Shown piece by piece: positions 17,551-26,882 of a stretch of DNA of 47,780 bases (positions within the stretch are counted from its first letter, which is position 1; the number at the start of each line of letters is the position of its first letter). The DNA is from Sulfobacillus benefaciens. Lineage in GTDB: Bacteria; Bacillota; Sulfobacillia; Sulfobacillales; Sulfobacillaceae. The stretch is from contig PXYT01000023.1 of assembly GCA_003023725.1 (NCBI GenBank), forward strand, positions 1 to 47,780. The letters run 5' to 3'. A program made the position numbers and the translations under genes. The notes below the pieces were generated by a model. That model saw only the letters and a list, made by a program, of their open reading frames with translations, made no database searches and was not told where the DNA came from.

Positions 17551-17647
17551 GTTTTTTCATGTCCTCTCAACCTACGGACCTTTCCGGCCGTCGAACCGAG
17601 AATCACTCCTTTTGCCGTATTCCATTTCTTGGCAAGGAGAATGCAAC

Positions 17648-19033
17648 ATGATTTCCCGTAAAGGCAAAGTCCCGTCACCACTTTTTACCGTCGAATCCAT
17701 TGGGATTGAACCTGTTCCGGATTCCCACAGGTATGGGGGAGCCAAAAATTTGTTCTGGGTCTGGTTCGCCGGAAACTTGTCCTTCGCCTATCTGGTCATA
17801 GGAGCCGTCATTTGGACTTTTGGACTGTCCTTGTGGCAAAGTGTTCTTGCGTTAATCGCGGGCTTGTCCACATATTGGACTATCGGCTATCTGGGGCTCC
17901 CTGGACAAAGAACCGGACTTCCCACAATGGCTTATTCCGCCCGCTACTTTGGCCTGCGTGGCAACCGCTTCATGGCCGTGGTTTCATGGGTGAATATGTT
18001 GGGATGGGAAACGGTCGTGCTGGTCATTGCCACTTATTCGATGGAGACGATTTTGCAACTGCTGTTGGGAGTCTCCCCAAAGATGAGCTGGATATTGCTT
18101 TCCCTGCTGATATCGGCCGTATTAGAATTATCCATTGCGTTTGTCGGCCACGCTCTCATTGAACGATTTCAACAGTGGTTTTCTTATATTTTTGGTACCC
18201 TGACTCTCGTAGTGCTTTTGGCTTTCATGCCCCATATCAGCTGGGAGGCGATACTCAACAAGACTTCCGGCCCGTGGCTGTCCGGATTTATTCCGGCCGC
18301 GACTATCGTCGTGGCGGCGAGCGTGCTCTCCTGGGTCACAACTGCCTCCGACTATACCCGCCACTTGCCCCGGAAAATTCCCGGAGCCAAAGTTGTGCAT
18401 GCCGCCTTTTGGGGATCGGTTACCTCGACGGGTATTATGATGCTGGCCGGCCTAATTTTGGGACAAAGCGCCCCGGGACTCGCTTCCGCTGTCAATCCCA
18501 TTGCCTTGTTGCTCAAATGGATGCCGGCATGGGCAGAGATTCCGTATTTACTCGTCACGATGATCGGCATCATCGCGGGAGGAATTTTGGATGCGTATTC
18601 CTCGGGACTGAGTCTCTTAGCTGCCGGTGTAAAAATCCCCAGGTCCCGGACCATTGGCGTCGACGCCATCGTGTCTATTTCCGCGACTCTATACGTTGTG
18701 CTGGTATCACAGCAATTCTTGTTTTCGTTCGAGGCATTTCTCACCCTAATTGCCGGCTTGCTGGCTCCATGGGCCGCCATTGCCATAGTCAACGTTGCAC
18801 GATCTCCCAGGACCTCTGCTTCTGCAGCGATGATCTCCTGGGCTGCCGGCGTCATAGCGGCTCTATGTACGACCTCAACGAGCATTTTCACTGGTCCGCT
18901 GGCAGTGGGCATTTTTCGTATCTCGTCATTAGGATACTTTTTGGGATTTACAATAGCTCTGGGAATTTATCTGTTGTGGTCTCTGATATGGCCTCTAAAA
19001 CAAGCAGAAATATCCAATTCGCCGACAAATTGA
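17648..19033 (+). CDS. NCS1-family permease, probable thiamine/HMP transporter
   Basis: 462 residues with about 12 hydrophobic helices of the nucleobase-cation-symport-1 family. The family region LPGQRTGLPTMAYSARYFGLRGN is followed by ASDYTRHLPRK, a typical NCS1 loop. NCS1 members carry purines, cytosine, allantoin, hydantoins or thiamine precursors. The TPP riboswitch upstream points to thiamine or its pyrimidine precursor HMP, as for CytX-type transporters. ATG at 17648 with AAGGAG ten bases upstream is preferred over 17549, which falls next to the riboswitch. Confidence 0.9.
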   Translation: MISRKGKVPSPLFTVESIGIEPVPDSHRYGGAKNLFWVWFAGNLSFAYLVIGAVIWTFGLSLWQSVLALIAGLSTYWTIGYLGLPGQRTGLPTMAYSARYFGLRGNRFMAVVSWVNMLGWETVVLVIATYSMETILQLLLGVSPKMSWILLSLLISAVLELSIAFVGHALIERFQQWFSYIFGTLTLVVLLAFMPHISWEAILNKTSGPWLSGFIPAATIVVAASVLSWVTTASDYTRHLPRKIPGAKVVHAAFWGSVTSTGIMMLAGLILGQSAPGLASAVNPIALLLKWMPAWAEIPYLLVTMIGIIAGGILDAYSSGLSLLAAGVKIPRSRTIGVDAIVSISATLYVVLVSQQFLFSFEAFLTLIAGLLAPWAAIAIVNVARSPRTSASAAMISWAAGVIAALCTTSTSIFTGPLAVGIFRISSLGYFLGFTIALGIYLLWSLIWPLKQAEISNSPTN

Positions 19034-19540
19034 CTTCAGTTTCAGGGCGCGGGGAGTTTCTAACCACAACTGGGCCTCGTACCTTGGCTGACCTGTTCTC
19101 TCGTAGCAACGAATCTCCCCTTCGAATTTTTGACTCAAACCTTACCAAATAGCTTAAGCCCCGTTTGTTAGGCCCAGGGACTATCCGCCTGCTAGCGGAT
19201 TAAAGGTCTTGCGCGGTAAGCAGCGTGTTTGAGCTTCTAGGATATTCGACAGAGCAAACGAATTCCTTCGGAATTGGAAGGAAAATTCGCACTGTCCATG
19301 GATCGCGTTTGTTTGTCTGGGTTTTTCCCAGCGAAATCCCTCTCGATCACAATGATGGCCATTTATGTCGTTGCATAATCAGATTAGGTGACCAGCCAAC
19401 CCTCATAGTACCTTATGTCAAATTCTCAATAGGGTTAATTCCACAAGGATGGCACAAGCAGGCGACATGCGACTCTCAACGTGGCTCGTTTTGTTCTGGT
19501 CAATCCGTTTTAACACACCTCATAAGAGTACCCAGGAGCT
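19034..19540. other. Intergenic stretch without a convincing gene
   Basis: No ORF here has both a ribosome binding site and protein-like composition. It separates the TPP-regulated permease from the structured leader of the next operon. I see no insertion-sequence remnants. Confidence 0.5.
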
Positions 19541-19564
19541 AGATATGACTATTAGGGTTAATAA

Positions 19565-19730
19565 TTATCATGAGGGCGGTGATCGCCTGAAATTCCTCAT
19601 GCGAAGTCATCACCGGCTGCGCCCCTTCTTCCCGAGGGTGAACACATACGCCTTTCTCCTCCATGAGTGACATCCTCCCATGTTTTCTCCACCACGGTTA
19701 GTATTGGCCTACTTTGGTGCCAATTTTTTC
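19565..19730 (+). promoter_or_regulatory. Candidate structured leader with alternative stems and terminator
   Basis: Two mutually exclusive pairings are visible: ATGAGG (19570-19575) with CCTCAT (19595-19600), and CGGTGAT (19577-19583) with ATCACCG (19609-19615). A terminator hairpin (ATTGGC..GCCAAT, 19703-19724) with a T-run follows, all about 270 bases upstream of the NCS1 permease-formamidase genes. This resembles a riboswitch or attenuator, but it matches no class I recognise. Confidence 0.4.
19703..19730 (+). terminator. Intrinsic terminator upstream of the second NCS1 gene
   Basis: ATTGGC/GCCAAT stem (with a possible extra GTG extension) around a short loop, then TTTTTT. Because it precedes a gene in the same direction, attenuation is possible. 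Confidence 0.65.
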
Positions 19731-20004
19731 TTCCCAGGGCTGGTTCAACCCGGTTCCTATTAATGGAGCATGTCTCTCTCCTTCGTCGGTAAATCTTCAC
19801 ATTTCATTCCGGCCCCTGATAATTTTCTCTTTTTAGCATTGACGAACAATCCCGCGTGCCGAAGAAGCATCCGAGTACACCTATTGGTTAATCATTGTTG
19901 TCTAGTTACTTTTTGTTCGTCTGACACAAAAATTTTTCTCATCGTTTCGCTATTCTTGAAAAGACTCAAGAAATTGTATGCAACTTTATTAATAGGGGGC
20001 GCTC

Positions 20005-21684
20005 GTGGTGAATAAGCTTTCCAAAAGGCGGTTCAATTCCCTGGTCAGCAATCCTGTCATGGAGGATTACGCGTTACGTTATGCTCCAAAATCATTCCGG
20101 CGTTGGACTGAATTTGCGGTGGCCAGTTCAGCACTGGGAGGGATTGCGTATCTCGCCGACTTTGCCATTGGCGGTTCCATTACCCTAAGTTACGGCTTTT
20201 CCAACGCCTTAACCGCTATTCTTGTGGTAGCGGCTATCATCTTCCTAACGGGGATCCCAATAGCCTATTATGCGGCACGTTATAATATCGATATGGATCT
20301 GTTGACCCGTGGAGCGGGTTTTGGCTACTACGGATCCACCCTGACTTCTTTGATCTATGCGTCCTTCACCATTATTTACTTTTCTTTGGAAGGGTCGGTG
20401 ATGTCCCAAGCACTTACCGCCTACTTTGGCATTCCGCTGGCGTTGAGCTACTTGATTGCCTCCGTGTCCATTATTCCTCTGGTCATATATGGCATGACCT
20501 TCTTGTCTAAACTGCAAGTCTGGACCCAACCGGTCTGGCTCGCACTGCTGGTGTTGCCATTAATCGTTATCGCCACCAAACAGCCCGCGATATTCAGTCA
20601 CTGGACACACTTTGCCGGCAGCCAAGGGCACGGAACCTTTAACGCTCTGCTCTTTGGTGCCGCTGCCGGGGTGGTTTTGTCTTTAATTGCCCAAATCGGG
20701 GAACAAGTCGACTACCTCAGATTCATGCCCGATTTGACCGAAAGCAATAAACGGGCATGGTGGCGGGCAGTCATTTTGGCTGGTCCGGGGTGGGTCATTC
20801 TAGGAGCCGCAAAACAAATCGGCGGTTCGGTTCTCGCCTCTTTTGTGGCGCCTCAAGTTGGTCCCGTCAAAGCGGATGAGCCTATCCAAATGTATTTACA
20901 TGCTTTGCACTTGTGGATCCCCAGCATCGCGATGGCCTTAACCATTGGCACATTTTTCGTGCTGATATCCCAGGTCAAGATTAATGTGACTAATGCCTAC
21001 TCAGGGTCTTTGTCGTGGTCCAATTTCTTCTCCCGCATCTTCCATGCCCATCCGGGACGCGTTGTATGGTTGATGCTGAATGTGGGAATTGCTCTGACTC
21101 TGATGGAACTCGGGGTGTTTAGTTTTCTCAATACGGTTCTGGGCTTCTATTCCAACGTCGCCGTGGCCTGGATTGGGGCCGTTGTCGCCGACTTGGTAAT
21201 TAACAAGCCTGTGTTGAAATTAAGCCCCAGCTATATCGAATTCAAGCGGGGGCACTTGTATCATTTCAACCCCGTCGGATTCGGGTCGATGATTATCGCC
21301 TCCGCTATCGCTATCGCCGCCTATTTTGGAGCGTTCGGTGCAACCTTTGCAGCCTTTTCGCCTTTTTTATCCTTACTTCTCGCCTTCGTCCTTTCGCCTG
21401 TGATCGCCGTAATCACCCGGGGCCGTTATTACATTGCCCGAACCAGCCCTGAAATCGCGGGGCACCCTAATGAGGTAAGCTGTCAAGTCTGCGACTTTTC
21501 TTTCGAGCCCCGCGACATGATGCAGTGTCCCCATCACGACGGCACAGTGTGTTCATTATGTTGCAGTCTCGAAGCCGCCTGCCACGACCAGTGTAAAACC
21601 CAAGGTCAACTTGTCCAGATTGGTTCCCGGCACCGGGAACCTCTCAAGGGATCAGACCCGGAACTTGGCGAGGAAGATGTTTGA
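20005..21684 (+). CDS. NCS1-family permease with Cys-rich cytosolic C-terminus
   Basis: 559 residues. The first ~470 form a 12-helix NCS1 transporter (for example RGAGFGYYGSTLTS, ISQVKINVTNAYSGSLSWSN). The C-terminal ~70 residues hold a cysteine/histidine cluster: CQVCDF, QCPHHDGTVCSLCC and CHDQCK, a likely metal-binding module. I recall similar Cys-rich segments linking NCS1 domains to histidine kinases in some bacteria; here no kinase follows. GTG start with TAGGGGGC just upstream. The formamidase gene 100 bases downstream suggests uptake of formamide, an amide or a nitrogen-rich heterocycle. Confidence 0.85.
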   Translation: MVNKLSKRRFNSLVSNPVMEDYALRYAPKSFRRWTEFAVASSALGGIAYLADFAIGGSITLSYGFSNALTAILVVAAIIFLTGIPIAYYAARYNIDMDLLTRGAGFGYYGSTLTSLIYASFTIIYFSLEGSVMSQALTAYFGIPLALSYLIASVSIIPLVIYGMTFLSKLQVWTQPVWLALLVLPLIVIATKQPAIFSHWTHFAGSQGHGTFNALLFGAAAGVVLSLIAQIGEQVDYLRFMPDLTESNKRAWWRAVILAGPGWVILGAAKQIGGSVLASFVAPQVGPVKADEPIQMYLHALHLWIPSIAMALTIGTFFVLISQVKINVTNAYSGSLSWSNFFSRIFHAHPGRVVWLMLNVGIALTLMELGVFSFLNTVLGFYSNVAVAWIGAVVADLVINKPVLKLSPSYIEFKRGHLYHFNPVGFGSMIIASAIAIAAYFGAFGATFAAFSPFLSLLLAFVLSPVIAVITRGRYYIARTSPEIAGHPNEVSCQVCDFSFEPRDMMQCPHHDGTVCSLCCSLEAACHDQCKTQGQLVQIGSRHREPLKGSDPELGEEDV

Positions 21685-21785
21685 GAGGACAACGTGTTCT
21701 CACAAAGCCCTTATGACAATTGACCGGAAATGAATTTCCGTTGGACGCATCACGCAAATTGTGCCAAACGAAAGGATGACTGTCG

Positions 21786-22949
21786 ATGCCCCGAACCCTA
21801 TTTCATGTGGATCCCGCTAAATCCATGACTGAACAGGAATTGCCCGGCCATAACCGTTGGCACCCCGATATTCCTGCGGAAATCGCCGTCGCCCCGGGAG
21901 ACGACTTTCGAGTCGAATGTCTGGAATGGACGGACGGACAAATTCGCAACAACGACAGCGCCACCGACATTGAACAGGTTGATCTATCCCGCGCCCATAT
22001 GCTGAGCGGACCCTTCGCCATCAAAGGTGCCATGCCCGGCGATCTTCTAGTCGTTGACATTCTTGACATCGGGTCCCTGGAGGGATGGGGATATACCGGG
22101 ATCTTTTCCAAGAATAACGGCGGGAGCTTTCTTGCAGACTATTTCCCGGAAGCCCGCAAGGCCATTTGGGACTTTCATGGCATTTACGCGACGTCAAGAC
22201 ATCTCCCGGGCGTTCGCTTTGCCGGAATTTCCCATCCGGGTCTCATGGGCTGTGCCCCGTCCCATGATCTTCTCCACACCTGGAACCAACGCGAACGAGA
22301 ACTCATAGCCACCAATCCCCACCGGATTCCCCCCTTAGGTCTGCCGCCCCTGCCGGACAATGCACTATTGGGCACGCTTCAAGGAAGGGAACGCGAACGC
22401 GCAGCGGAGGAGGCTGCCCGCACCATCCCGCCCAGAGAACACGGAGGCAATGTCGACATTAAAAACCTGTCGCGAGGTACCCGCATCTTTTTTCCGGTAT
22501 ACGTCAAAGATGCCTTACTGTCTGTCGGTGACTTGCATTTTTCCCAGGGTGACGGTGAAATGACCTTCTGCGGCGCCATCGAAATGTCGGGATGGATTGA
22601 ATTGGGGGTTGACATTATACGAGGCGGGATGAGCCGGTACGGAGTCAGCAGCCCGATTTTTCAGCCGGGTCCGGTCGAGCCCAGGTACTCGCGATATCTG
22701 AGTTTTGAAGGGATTTCGGTGGAAAACGGCCAAAACTATTATCTCGATGCCACCGTCGCCTACCGTCAGGCAGCTCTCCAAGCGATTCATTACCTGACAA
22801 ACTTCGGCTTTAGCCGAGAACAGGCCTATCTCCTGCTCAGTGCCGCCCCCGTCGAAGGACGTATTGGAGGCGTTGTGGATATTCCCAATGCTTGCGTTTC
22901 GTTAGGAATCCCGATGGAGATTTTTGATCGCGATATCCTCCCCCGTTAA
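21786..22949 (+). CDS. Formamidase/acetamidase (FmdA/AmdA family)
   Basis: 387 residues of the FmdA_AmdA family, which hydrolyses formamide or short amides to ammonia and the acid. Typical features are EWTDGQIRNNDSA near the start, GPFAIKGAMPGDLLVVDI, FAGISHPGLMGCAPS (the conserved cysteine region), HGGNVDIKNLSRGTRIFFPVYV, LSVGDLHFSQGDGEM and the late LLSAAPVEGRIGGVVDIPN. Length is normal. It follows the NCS1 permease and probably uses its substrate, releasing ammonia as nitrogen source. A hairpin terminator follows. Confidence 0.93.
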   Translation: MPRTLFHVDPAKSMTEQELPGHNRWHPDIPAEIAVAPGDDFRVECLEWTDGQIRNNDSATDIEQVDLSRAHMLSGPFAIKGAMPGDLLVVDILDIGSLEGWGYTGIFSKNNGGSFLADYFPEARKAIWDFHGIYATSRHLPGVRFAGISHPGLMGCAPSHDLLHTWNQRERELIATNPHRIPPLGLPPLPDNALLGTLQGRERERAAEEAARTIPPREHGGNVDIKNLSRGTRIFFPVYVKDALLSVGDLHFSQGDGEMTFCGAIEMSGWIELGVDIIRGGMSRYGVSSPIFQPGPVEPRYSRYLSFEGISVENGQNYYLDATVAYRQAALQAIHYLTNFGFSREQAYLLLSAAPVEGRIGGVVDIPNACVSLGIPMEIFDRDILPR

Positions 22950-22984
22950 TGCTGGGCGATAGAGAACCCCATCTTCACATCCTC

Positions 22985-23024
22985 ATGACGGCTCCGGGCG
23001 TCCTCCTGGCCGCGGAGCCGTCAT
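22985..23024 (+). terminator. Hairpin terminator after formamidase
   Basis: ATGACGGCTCCG pairs with CGGAGCCGTCAT around a GC-rich loop, followed by AATTTAT. The T-run is weak, so this is a probable rather than certain intrinsic terminator. The rest of 22950-23257 holds nothing I can name. Confidence 0.65.
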
Positions 23025-23257
23025 AATTTATCAGCAAAATGGATATCCGCGTATGAATGCGAAGCCTTTACCGGTCCTCTTCTTTAGGAGCCTCCGGCAA
23101 CTTCCCCAGGTCCATGACCATTATCCGGTGGACAGAACTCAGGCTAACGAGGATCGCGAATATTCTGGCACCCGCGAGAACTCATTGCCAGACTTTCACT
23201 GCGGACATAAAATTACAGTAATTGGGACCCGGGGTCTTGGGCGAGGAGGCTGTGGCG

Positions 23258-23998
23258 GTGCACTTCGGATATTTTGCGCTTGACGCTTACATCATAAGCT
23301 GTGTCATAATTGTGGCCGCTTTTGCCATCCGTGGAATGATTGGGTTCGGTTCCGGGTTGATCTCCGTATCTTTGCTGATTTTTTTCTTACCGATTAAAGA
23401 AGTCGTGCCCGTTGTTTTTCTCCTCGGTGCCGTTGCGGCCCTGGCATTGGGATCCTATGACTTTAAAGAAGTCGCCTGGGCAGAAATGCCGTGGCTGTGG
23501 ATCTTTACAATTTTCGGATTAATCATAGGAGCATGGATCCTCAAGGCACTCCCCACACAAAGTGTCACGGTTCTGTTGGGTATTTTTATCTTAGTGTACG
23601 TGCTGTATGCCCTAATAACCAAACCGGAAGGCATGCCATCCGTTGCCAGATTCTGGGGTGCGCCGTTGGGGTTCCTAGGGGGCGTCATTGGAAGTCTTTA
23701 CGGAGGCGGAGGGCCATCCATTGTGGCTTACCTGCAAATGCGTCACTTGAACAAGCGGGCTTTCCGGGCGTCTTTCCAGTTTATTGCCGTCACTGATGCA
23801 GTAGTGCGAGGGGCTCTGTATTTTTTTCTGGGATTGCTTAATAGGCATACCGTACTCACAGCAGTATGGCTCCTCCCAGCCGTGGGTATTGGCCTTGTCA
23901 GCGGAAACATACTGCATTTTCGCATCAAACCTAAACCTTTTCAATATCTGGTGTTGGTTGTTCTGGCCTTGGTGGGTATAAAACTGGTCATTCCCTAA
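23258..23998 (+). CDS. TauE/SafE-family anion transporter
   Basis: About 246 residues with eight hydrophobic segments in two related halves, each with the family pattern of small-residue-rich helices: IRGMIGFGSGLISVSLLIFF in the first half and LGFLGGVIGSLYGGGGPSIV in the second. Family members export or import sulfite, sulfonates and other anions; the substrate here is unknown. GTG at 23258 lies eight bases after GAGGAGG; a TTG at 23222 is the longer alternative. Confidence 0.88.
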   Translation: MHFGYFALDAYIISCVIIVAAFAIRGMIGFGSGLISVSLLIFFLPIKEVVPVVFLLGAVAALALGSYDFKEVAWAEMPWLWIFTIFGLIIGAWILKALPTQSVTVLLGIFILVYVLYALITKPEGMPSVARFWGAPLGFLGGVIGSLYGGGGPSIVAYLQMRHLNKRAFRASFQFIAVTDAVVRGALYFFLGLLNRHTVLTAVWLLPAVGIGLVSGNILHFRIKPKPFQYLVLVVLALVGIKLVIP

Positions 23999-24053
23999 AT
24001 TTCAGCCTGAAGAGAATGTTCTTGACGCATTATGCATCATTCTGGCAAGAATC

Positions 24054-24074
24054 CCGGCGGCTTGCGTCCGCCGG
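24054..24074. terminator. Hairpin between convergent genes
   Basis: CCGGCGG/CCGCCGG stem with a seven-base loop, between the converging TauE/SafE and GGDEF-EAL genes. No T-run, so termination is only suggested. Confidence 0.4.
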
Positions 24075-24112
24075 ACCTAAAATCTTGGGATCCTCACTCC
24101 CAAGCCCAGAGC

Positions 24113-25870
24113 TCACAGGCCCGAATCACCGCCGAACGTCCAACCTGCCACGTCCCCGGCGGGAATGGCGGCACTGTAAAACCAGCCCTGCCCCGCCTCA
24201 CAGCCCCACTGACGCAAAACGTTTTGTTGTGCGGCGCTCTCCACGCCTTCCGCAACCACAGCCAAACCCATGGGTCGAGCCAGTCCAATGATGGACTGAA
24301 TGAGTCTTCGTCCTGAATCTGAGTGCCATTGTCTAGTCACCGTGGAATCAATTTTGATCGTATTGAGTGGCATCTTTTGCAATCGGGACAAGGTACTGTC
24401 CCCTGTGCCAAAATCATCCAGTGCAATCTGATATCCCTGCTGCTGCATTCGATAAAAGGCGTCCAGGAGGTGAGGGCTTTCGACTCTCTGAGATTCCTGA
24501 ATCTCGAACGTGATATCTTCCGACTGCACCAAAGGAAAGTCCCGATGCAGCCGAATTAAATCCGCTTGCCACCGGGCGGATGACAAGCTGGCAGGGTCAA
24601 CGTTGATAGCCACCGTCCATCGGTGATCTTGCAGGCGCCATCGGCTCAAATCTTCGAAGACGTGTCGAAGAACAGCCTGATCCATTTGCTGCACCACGTC
24701 GGAGGGCAGAACAGGCAAAAACTCCGCCGGATAATGAACTTCCCCATTCCTGTCCCGGTATCGAACCAGAGCTTCCCATTGAAAGGGCACATTGACATCG
24801 CTGCGTAAAATCGGCTGGTAGTACACATCAATACGATTTGTTTCCAGTGCTCGGCGAATACGGTCCGACCACTTCACACTCTCACCGGCATCGGCCCCTG
24901 CCGGGTCCATGCCGCATGCCAAAAATCGTTTCATCGTGTAAAGCCTCTGGTCGGCTACCGACAAAATTTGAGCCATGTCTTGGCCTTCTTCCGGATACCG
25001 CGCATAACCATAAGAAGACGACACCTGCACAGCACCGAATCGCGGCAGAACGATGGGTTCCTCACAAGTCTGGCGAATCCGGTTCCCGAAACGAACAACG
25101 GCCTCGGTGCTCAAGGGGTTGGACAGAATCATCACGAATTCATCGCCTCCCCAGCGCCCCAGCCAGTCGGATTGGCGCATCAGTCGCTGCCACCTTTGTG
25201 CCACCGTATTCAGGACGTCATCCCCAGCTGCGTGACCGTATGTGTCATTGATCGCTTTAAATCCGTCTAAATCGGCCGAAATCAACACAAACGGGTGCTT
25301 TTGAGCCAATAGCGTGTCCAGTTGCAACTGTGTGGCCAGACGATTGGCGCACGCCGTGACAACGTCACGAAAGGCATAATCCGTAAAATGTTGTGCCCTG
25401 CTTACGTGAACGTCCAGCAGCACCCGTTTCAGAGCCGTCTTTAGATACTCCCGAACAACAGACGCGGATGTTTGGGATTCGAACAACTCGTCAATGATGG
25501 CGGCAATCATTAGCCAATATCCGCTGAAATTGCCATCACTGGGAAAATCCCGTGCATAGCGGGACGTGCCTTCCTCTGGTTCGTGGGAAAGTCGCATCCA
25601 CTGGGGTTCGGGATTCTTCTGGATCCGCTCGCACAACTCGCGGACAGCCGCCAAGGCGGCCTCATCAGCACCTGATGGCAGGTTAACCGTATCCTTGGTT
25701 TGGCCGATTCGGTTCAACATGGCGCCAGGCCCTGCCAAAGCTCGGTCCATAATGGCCTGCCAGGGCATCTCTGCCATCTGTTCGGCATCTTTCTCCGACC
25801 AGCAGCAAAACCGTAACGCCAGCCCACTTTCTGGTGTCTGTGTTAACACCGTCGATTTGAACGACAACAT
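24113..25870 (-). CDS. GGDEF-EAL protein (c-di-GMP synthesis/turnover)
   Basis: 585 residues, no membrane segment. The N-terminal ~185 residues are an unrecognised helical region. The GGDEF domain has RWGGDEFVMIL (GGDEF at 241-245), with an RxxD site RQSD (232-235) five residues earlier. The EAL domain has WEALVRYRD (366-368), INVDPASL, FEIQES, DDFGTGDSTLSRL, IKID and VVAEGVES, so the phosphodiesterase residues look intact. Both activities are possible. AAGGA lies nine bases before the ATG. The gene is divergent from the exosortase-substrate gene across a 280-base spacer, suggesting local c-di-GMP control of that locus. Confidence 0.93.
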   Translation of the reverse strand: MLSFKSTVLTQTPESGLALRFCCWSEKDAEQMAEMPWQAIMDRALAGPGAMLNRIGQTKDTVNLPSGADEAALAAVRELCERIQKNPEPQWMRLSHEPEEGTSRYARDFPSDGNFSGYWLMIAAIIDELFESQTSASVVREYLKTALKRVLLDVHVSRAQHFTDYAFRDVVTACANRLATQLQLDTLLAQKHPFVLISADLDGFKAINDTYGHAAGDDVLNTVAQRWQRLMRQSDWLGRWGGDEFVMILSNPLSTEAVVRFGNRIRQTCEEPIVLPRFGAVQVSSSYGYARYPEEGQDMAQILSVADQRLYTMKRFLACGMDPAGADAGESVKWSDRIRRALETNRIDVYYQPILRSDVNVPFQWEALVRYRDRNGEVHYPAEFLPVLPSDVVQQMDQAVLRHVFEDLSRWRLQDHRWTVAINVDPASLSSARWQADLIRLHRDFPLVQSEDITFEIQESQRVESPHLLDAFYRMQQQGYQIALDDFGTGDSTLSRLQKMPLNTIKIDSTVTRQWHSDSGRRLIQSIIGLARPMGLAVVAEGVESAAQQNVLRQWGCEAGQGWFYSAAIPAGDVAGWTFGGDSGL

Positions 25871-25974
25871 ATTACGACGTCCTTCCTGATGTTCTGACCC
25901 CGTCCCCGGGAATTTTGCTGAGCCGAGACTTTTCTAGCAGTATAGCAAAGCGCCGACAGACAGAGAGTCTCACT

Positions 25975-26030
25975 TGAGGTCTCTATTTTGGTGATAACCT
26001 GAAGTGGATCACGATTAATGTGAGACCTCA
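25975..26030. promoter_or_regulatory. Inverted repeat in the divergent spacer
   Basis: TGAGGTCTC (25975-25983) and its exact inverse GAGACCTCA (26022-26030) lie 38 bases apart between the GGDEF-EAL gene and the LPEVP-protein gene. It could be a pair of operator half-sites or an RNA stem. On the minus strand a TATACT -10-like box lies nearby at about 25941-25946. Confidence 0.4.
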
Positions 26031-26149
26031 TTTGACACCATCTGCGGCACTGCCAACTGTGCAATCGGTCCTTATAGTGTGCTTGTCACCATAGAGGGTC
26101 TGGGTGGCTCGTGCATTAATCGAATAGGCTCATGAAAGGAACGATCTCG

Positions 26150-26623
26150 ATGAAATCGACTGCAATTTGGCGTGCTGTGGGAGCCTTAGGAGTTACCGGC
26201 GCTCTAATGCTGGGCATGAGTGGATCGTCCATGGCAGCCACAGCGACGGAAATGGTCCGTAGTGCGAATGGCGGTAACGGATCCATTAGCATTACCGAGA
26301 CGAGCGCAACGCAGGGTACGGCCACATGGACTTGGTCAGGTTTGGCGGTGGGGCAATACGTTTCTGTATATGCGGCACCCAAAACCAACCCGTCGAACAC
26401 CACACTGCTTCCCAAGAGTTCCGGTCAGGTGACGAAGGCTGGCCAATATACCACCAATATCACATTGCCCCAAGGCGACACGTGGACGAACACCGAGGTG
26501 GAAATGTCCGAATCGGGCTTTGCCAGCGGCCAGCTGCCCGAAGTCCCTTTGGCGGCCGGATTGCCTCTTTTGTTATTGATTCCTTTGGGGATATCCATAA
26601 AGCGTCGTGCCGCTCGCACCTAG
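26150..26623 (+). CDS. Secreted protein with LPEVP C-terminal sorting signal (1)
   Basis: 157 residues. A signal peptide (KSTAIWRAVGALGVTGALML.., cleavage near SMA-ATA) is followed by a Ser/Thr/Asn-rich beta-type domain. The C-terminus has GQLPEVPLAAG, a hydrophobic helix (LPLLLLIPLGI) and a basic tail (KRRAAR). This tripartite layout is that of exosortase substrates (PEP-CTERM-like), and the same GQLPEVP-A-G-PL signal ends the protein at 39493-40224. ATG at 26150 has AAAGGA nine bases upstream. It directly precedes the exosortase gene. The domain's function is unknown; Ser/Thr richness would suit glycosylation. Confidence 0.8.
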   Translation: MKSTAIWRAVGALGVTGALMLGMSGSSMAATATEMVRSANGGNGSISITETSATQGTATWTWSGLAVGQYVSVYAAPKTNPSNTTLLPKSSGQVTKAGQYTTNITLPQGDTWTNTEVEMSESGFASGQLPEVPLAAGLPLLLLIPLGISIKRRAART

Positions 26624-26643
26624 ATATCCCGCCCCCTTCCAAG

Positions 26644-26682
26644 GCCTGCGAAATCATTGAGATTCGCGGGCTTTTCTTTTTC
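26644..26682 (+). terminator. Terminator after LPEVP protein 1
   Basis: Stem GCCTGCGAA/TTCGCGGGC (26644-26671) followed by TTTTCTTTTT. It separates the abundant-type substrate gene from the exosortase operon, allowing different expression levels. Confidence 0.85.
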
Positions 26683-26882
26683 AATGCGTTCCCCGCCGTG
26701 CGCTTGGCACCTGGCCTGGGCCTGGCTTCTTGCTTTTGTCCTTCGCAGTGGCGTTCACGAAACAAACACGCTATCTCTCCTTGATACCCAGCTTGAGACC
26801 GTCAGCGGGACTGTCGGAGGGCAGTGCCTTGCCATAGCATGGACTCAAATGTTAGGCATAGTGTCTTAGAGGAGGACTTGGC

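Noticed and set aside
18175-19152. Long overlapping ORF inside the first NCS1 gene
   Set aside because: Shadow frame of the permease; arginine/histidine-rich with no domain.
26500-26623. LPEVP as a sortase LPxTG-type motif
   Set aside because: No Thr-Gly follows the motif, no sortase gene is in the window, and an exosortase gene is adjacent.
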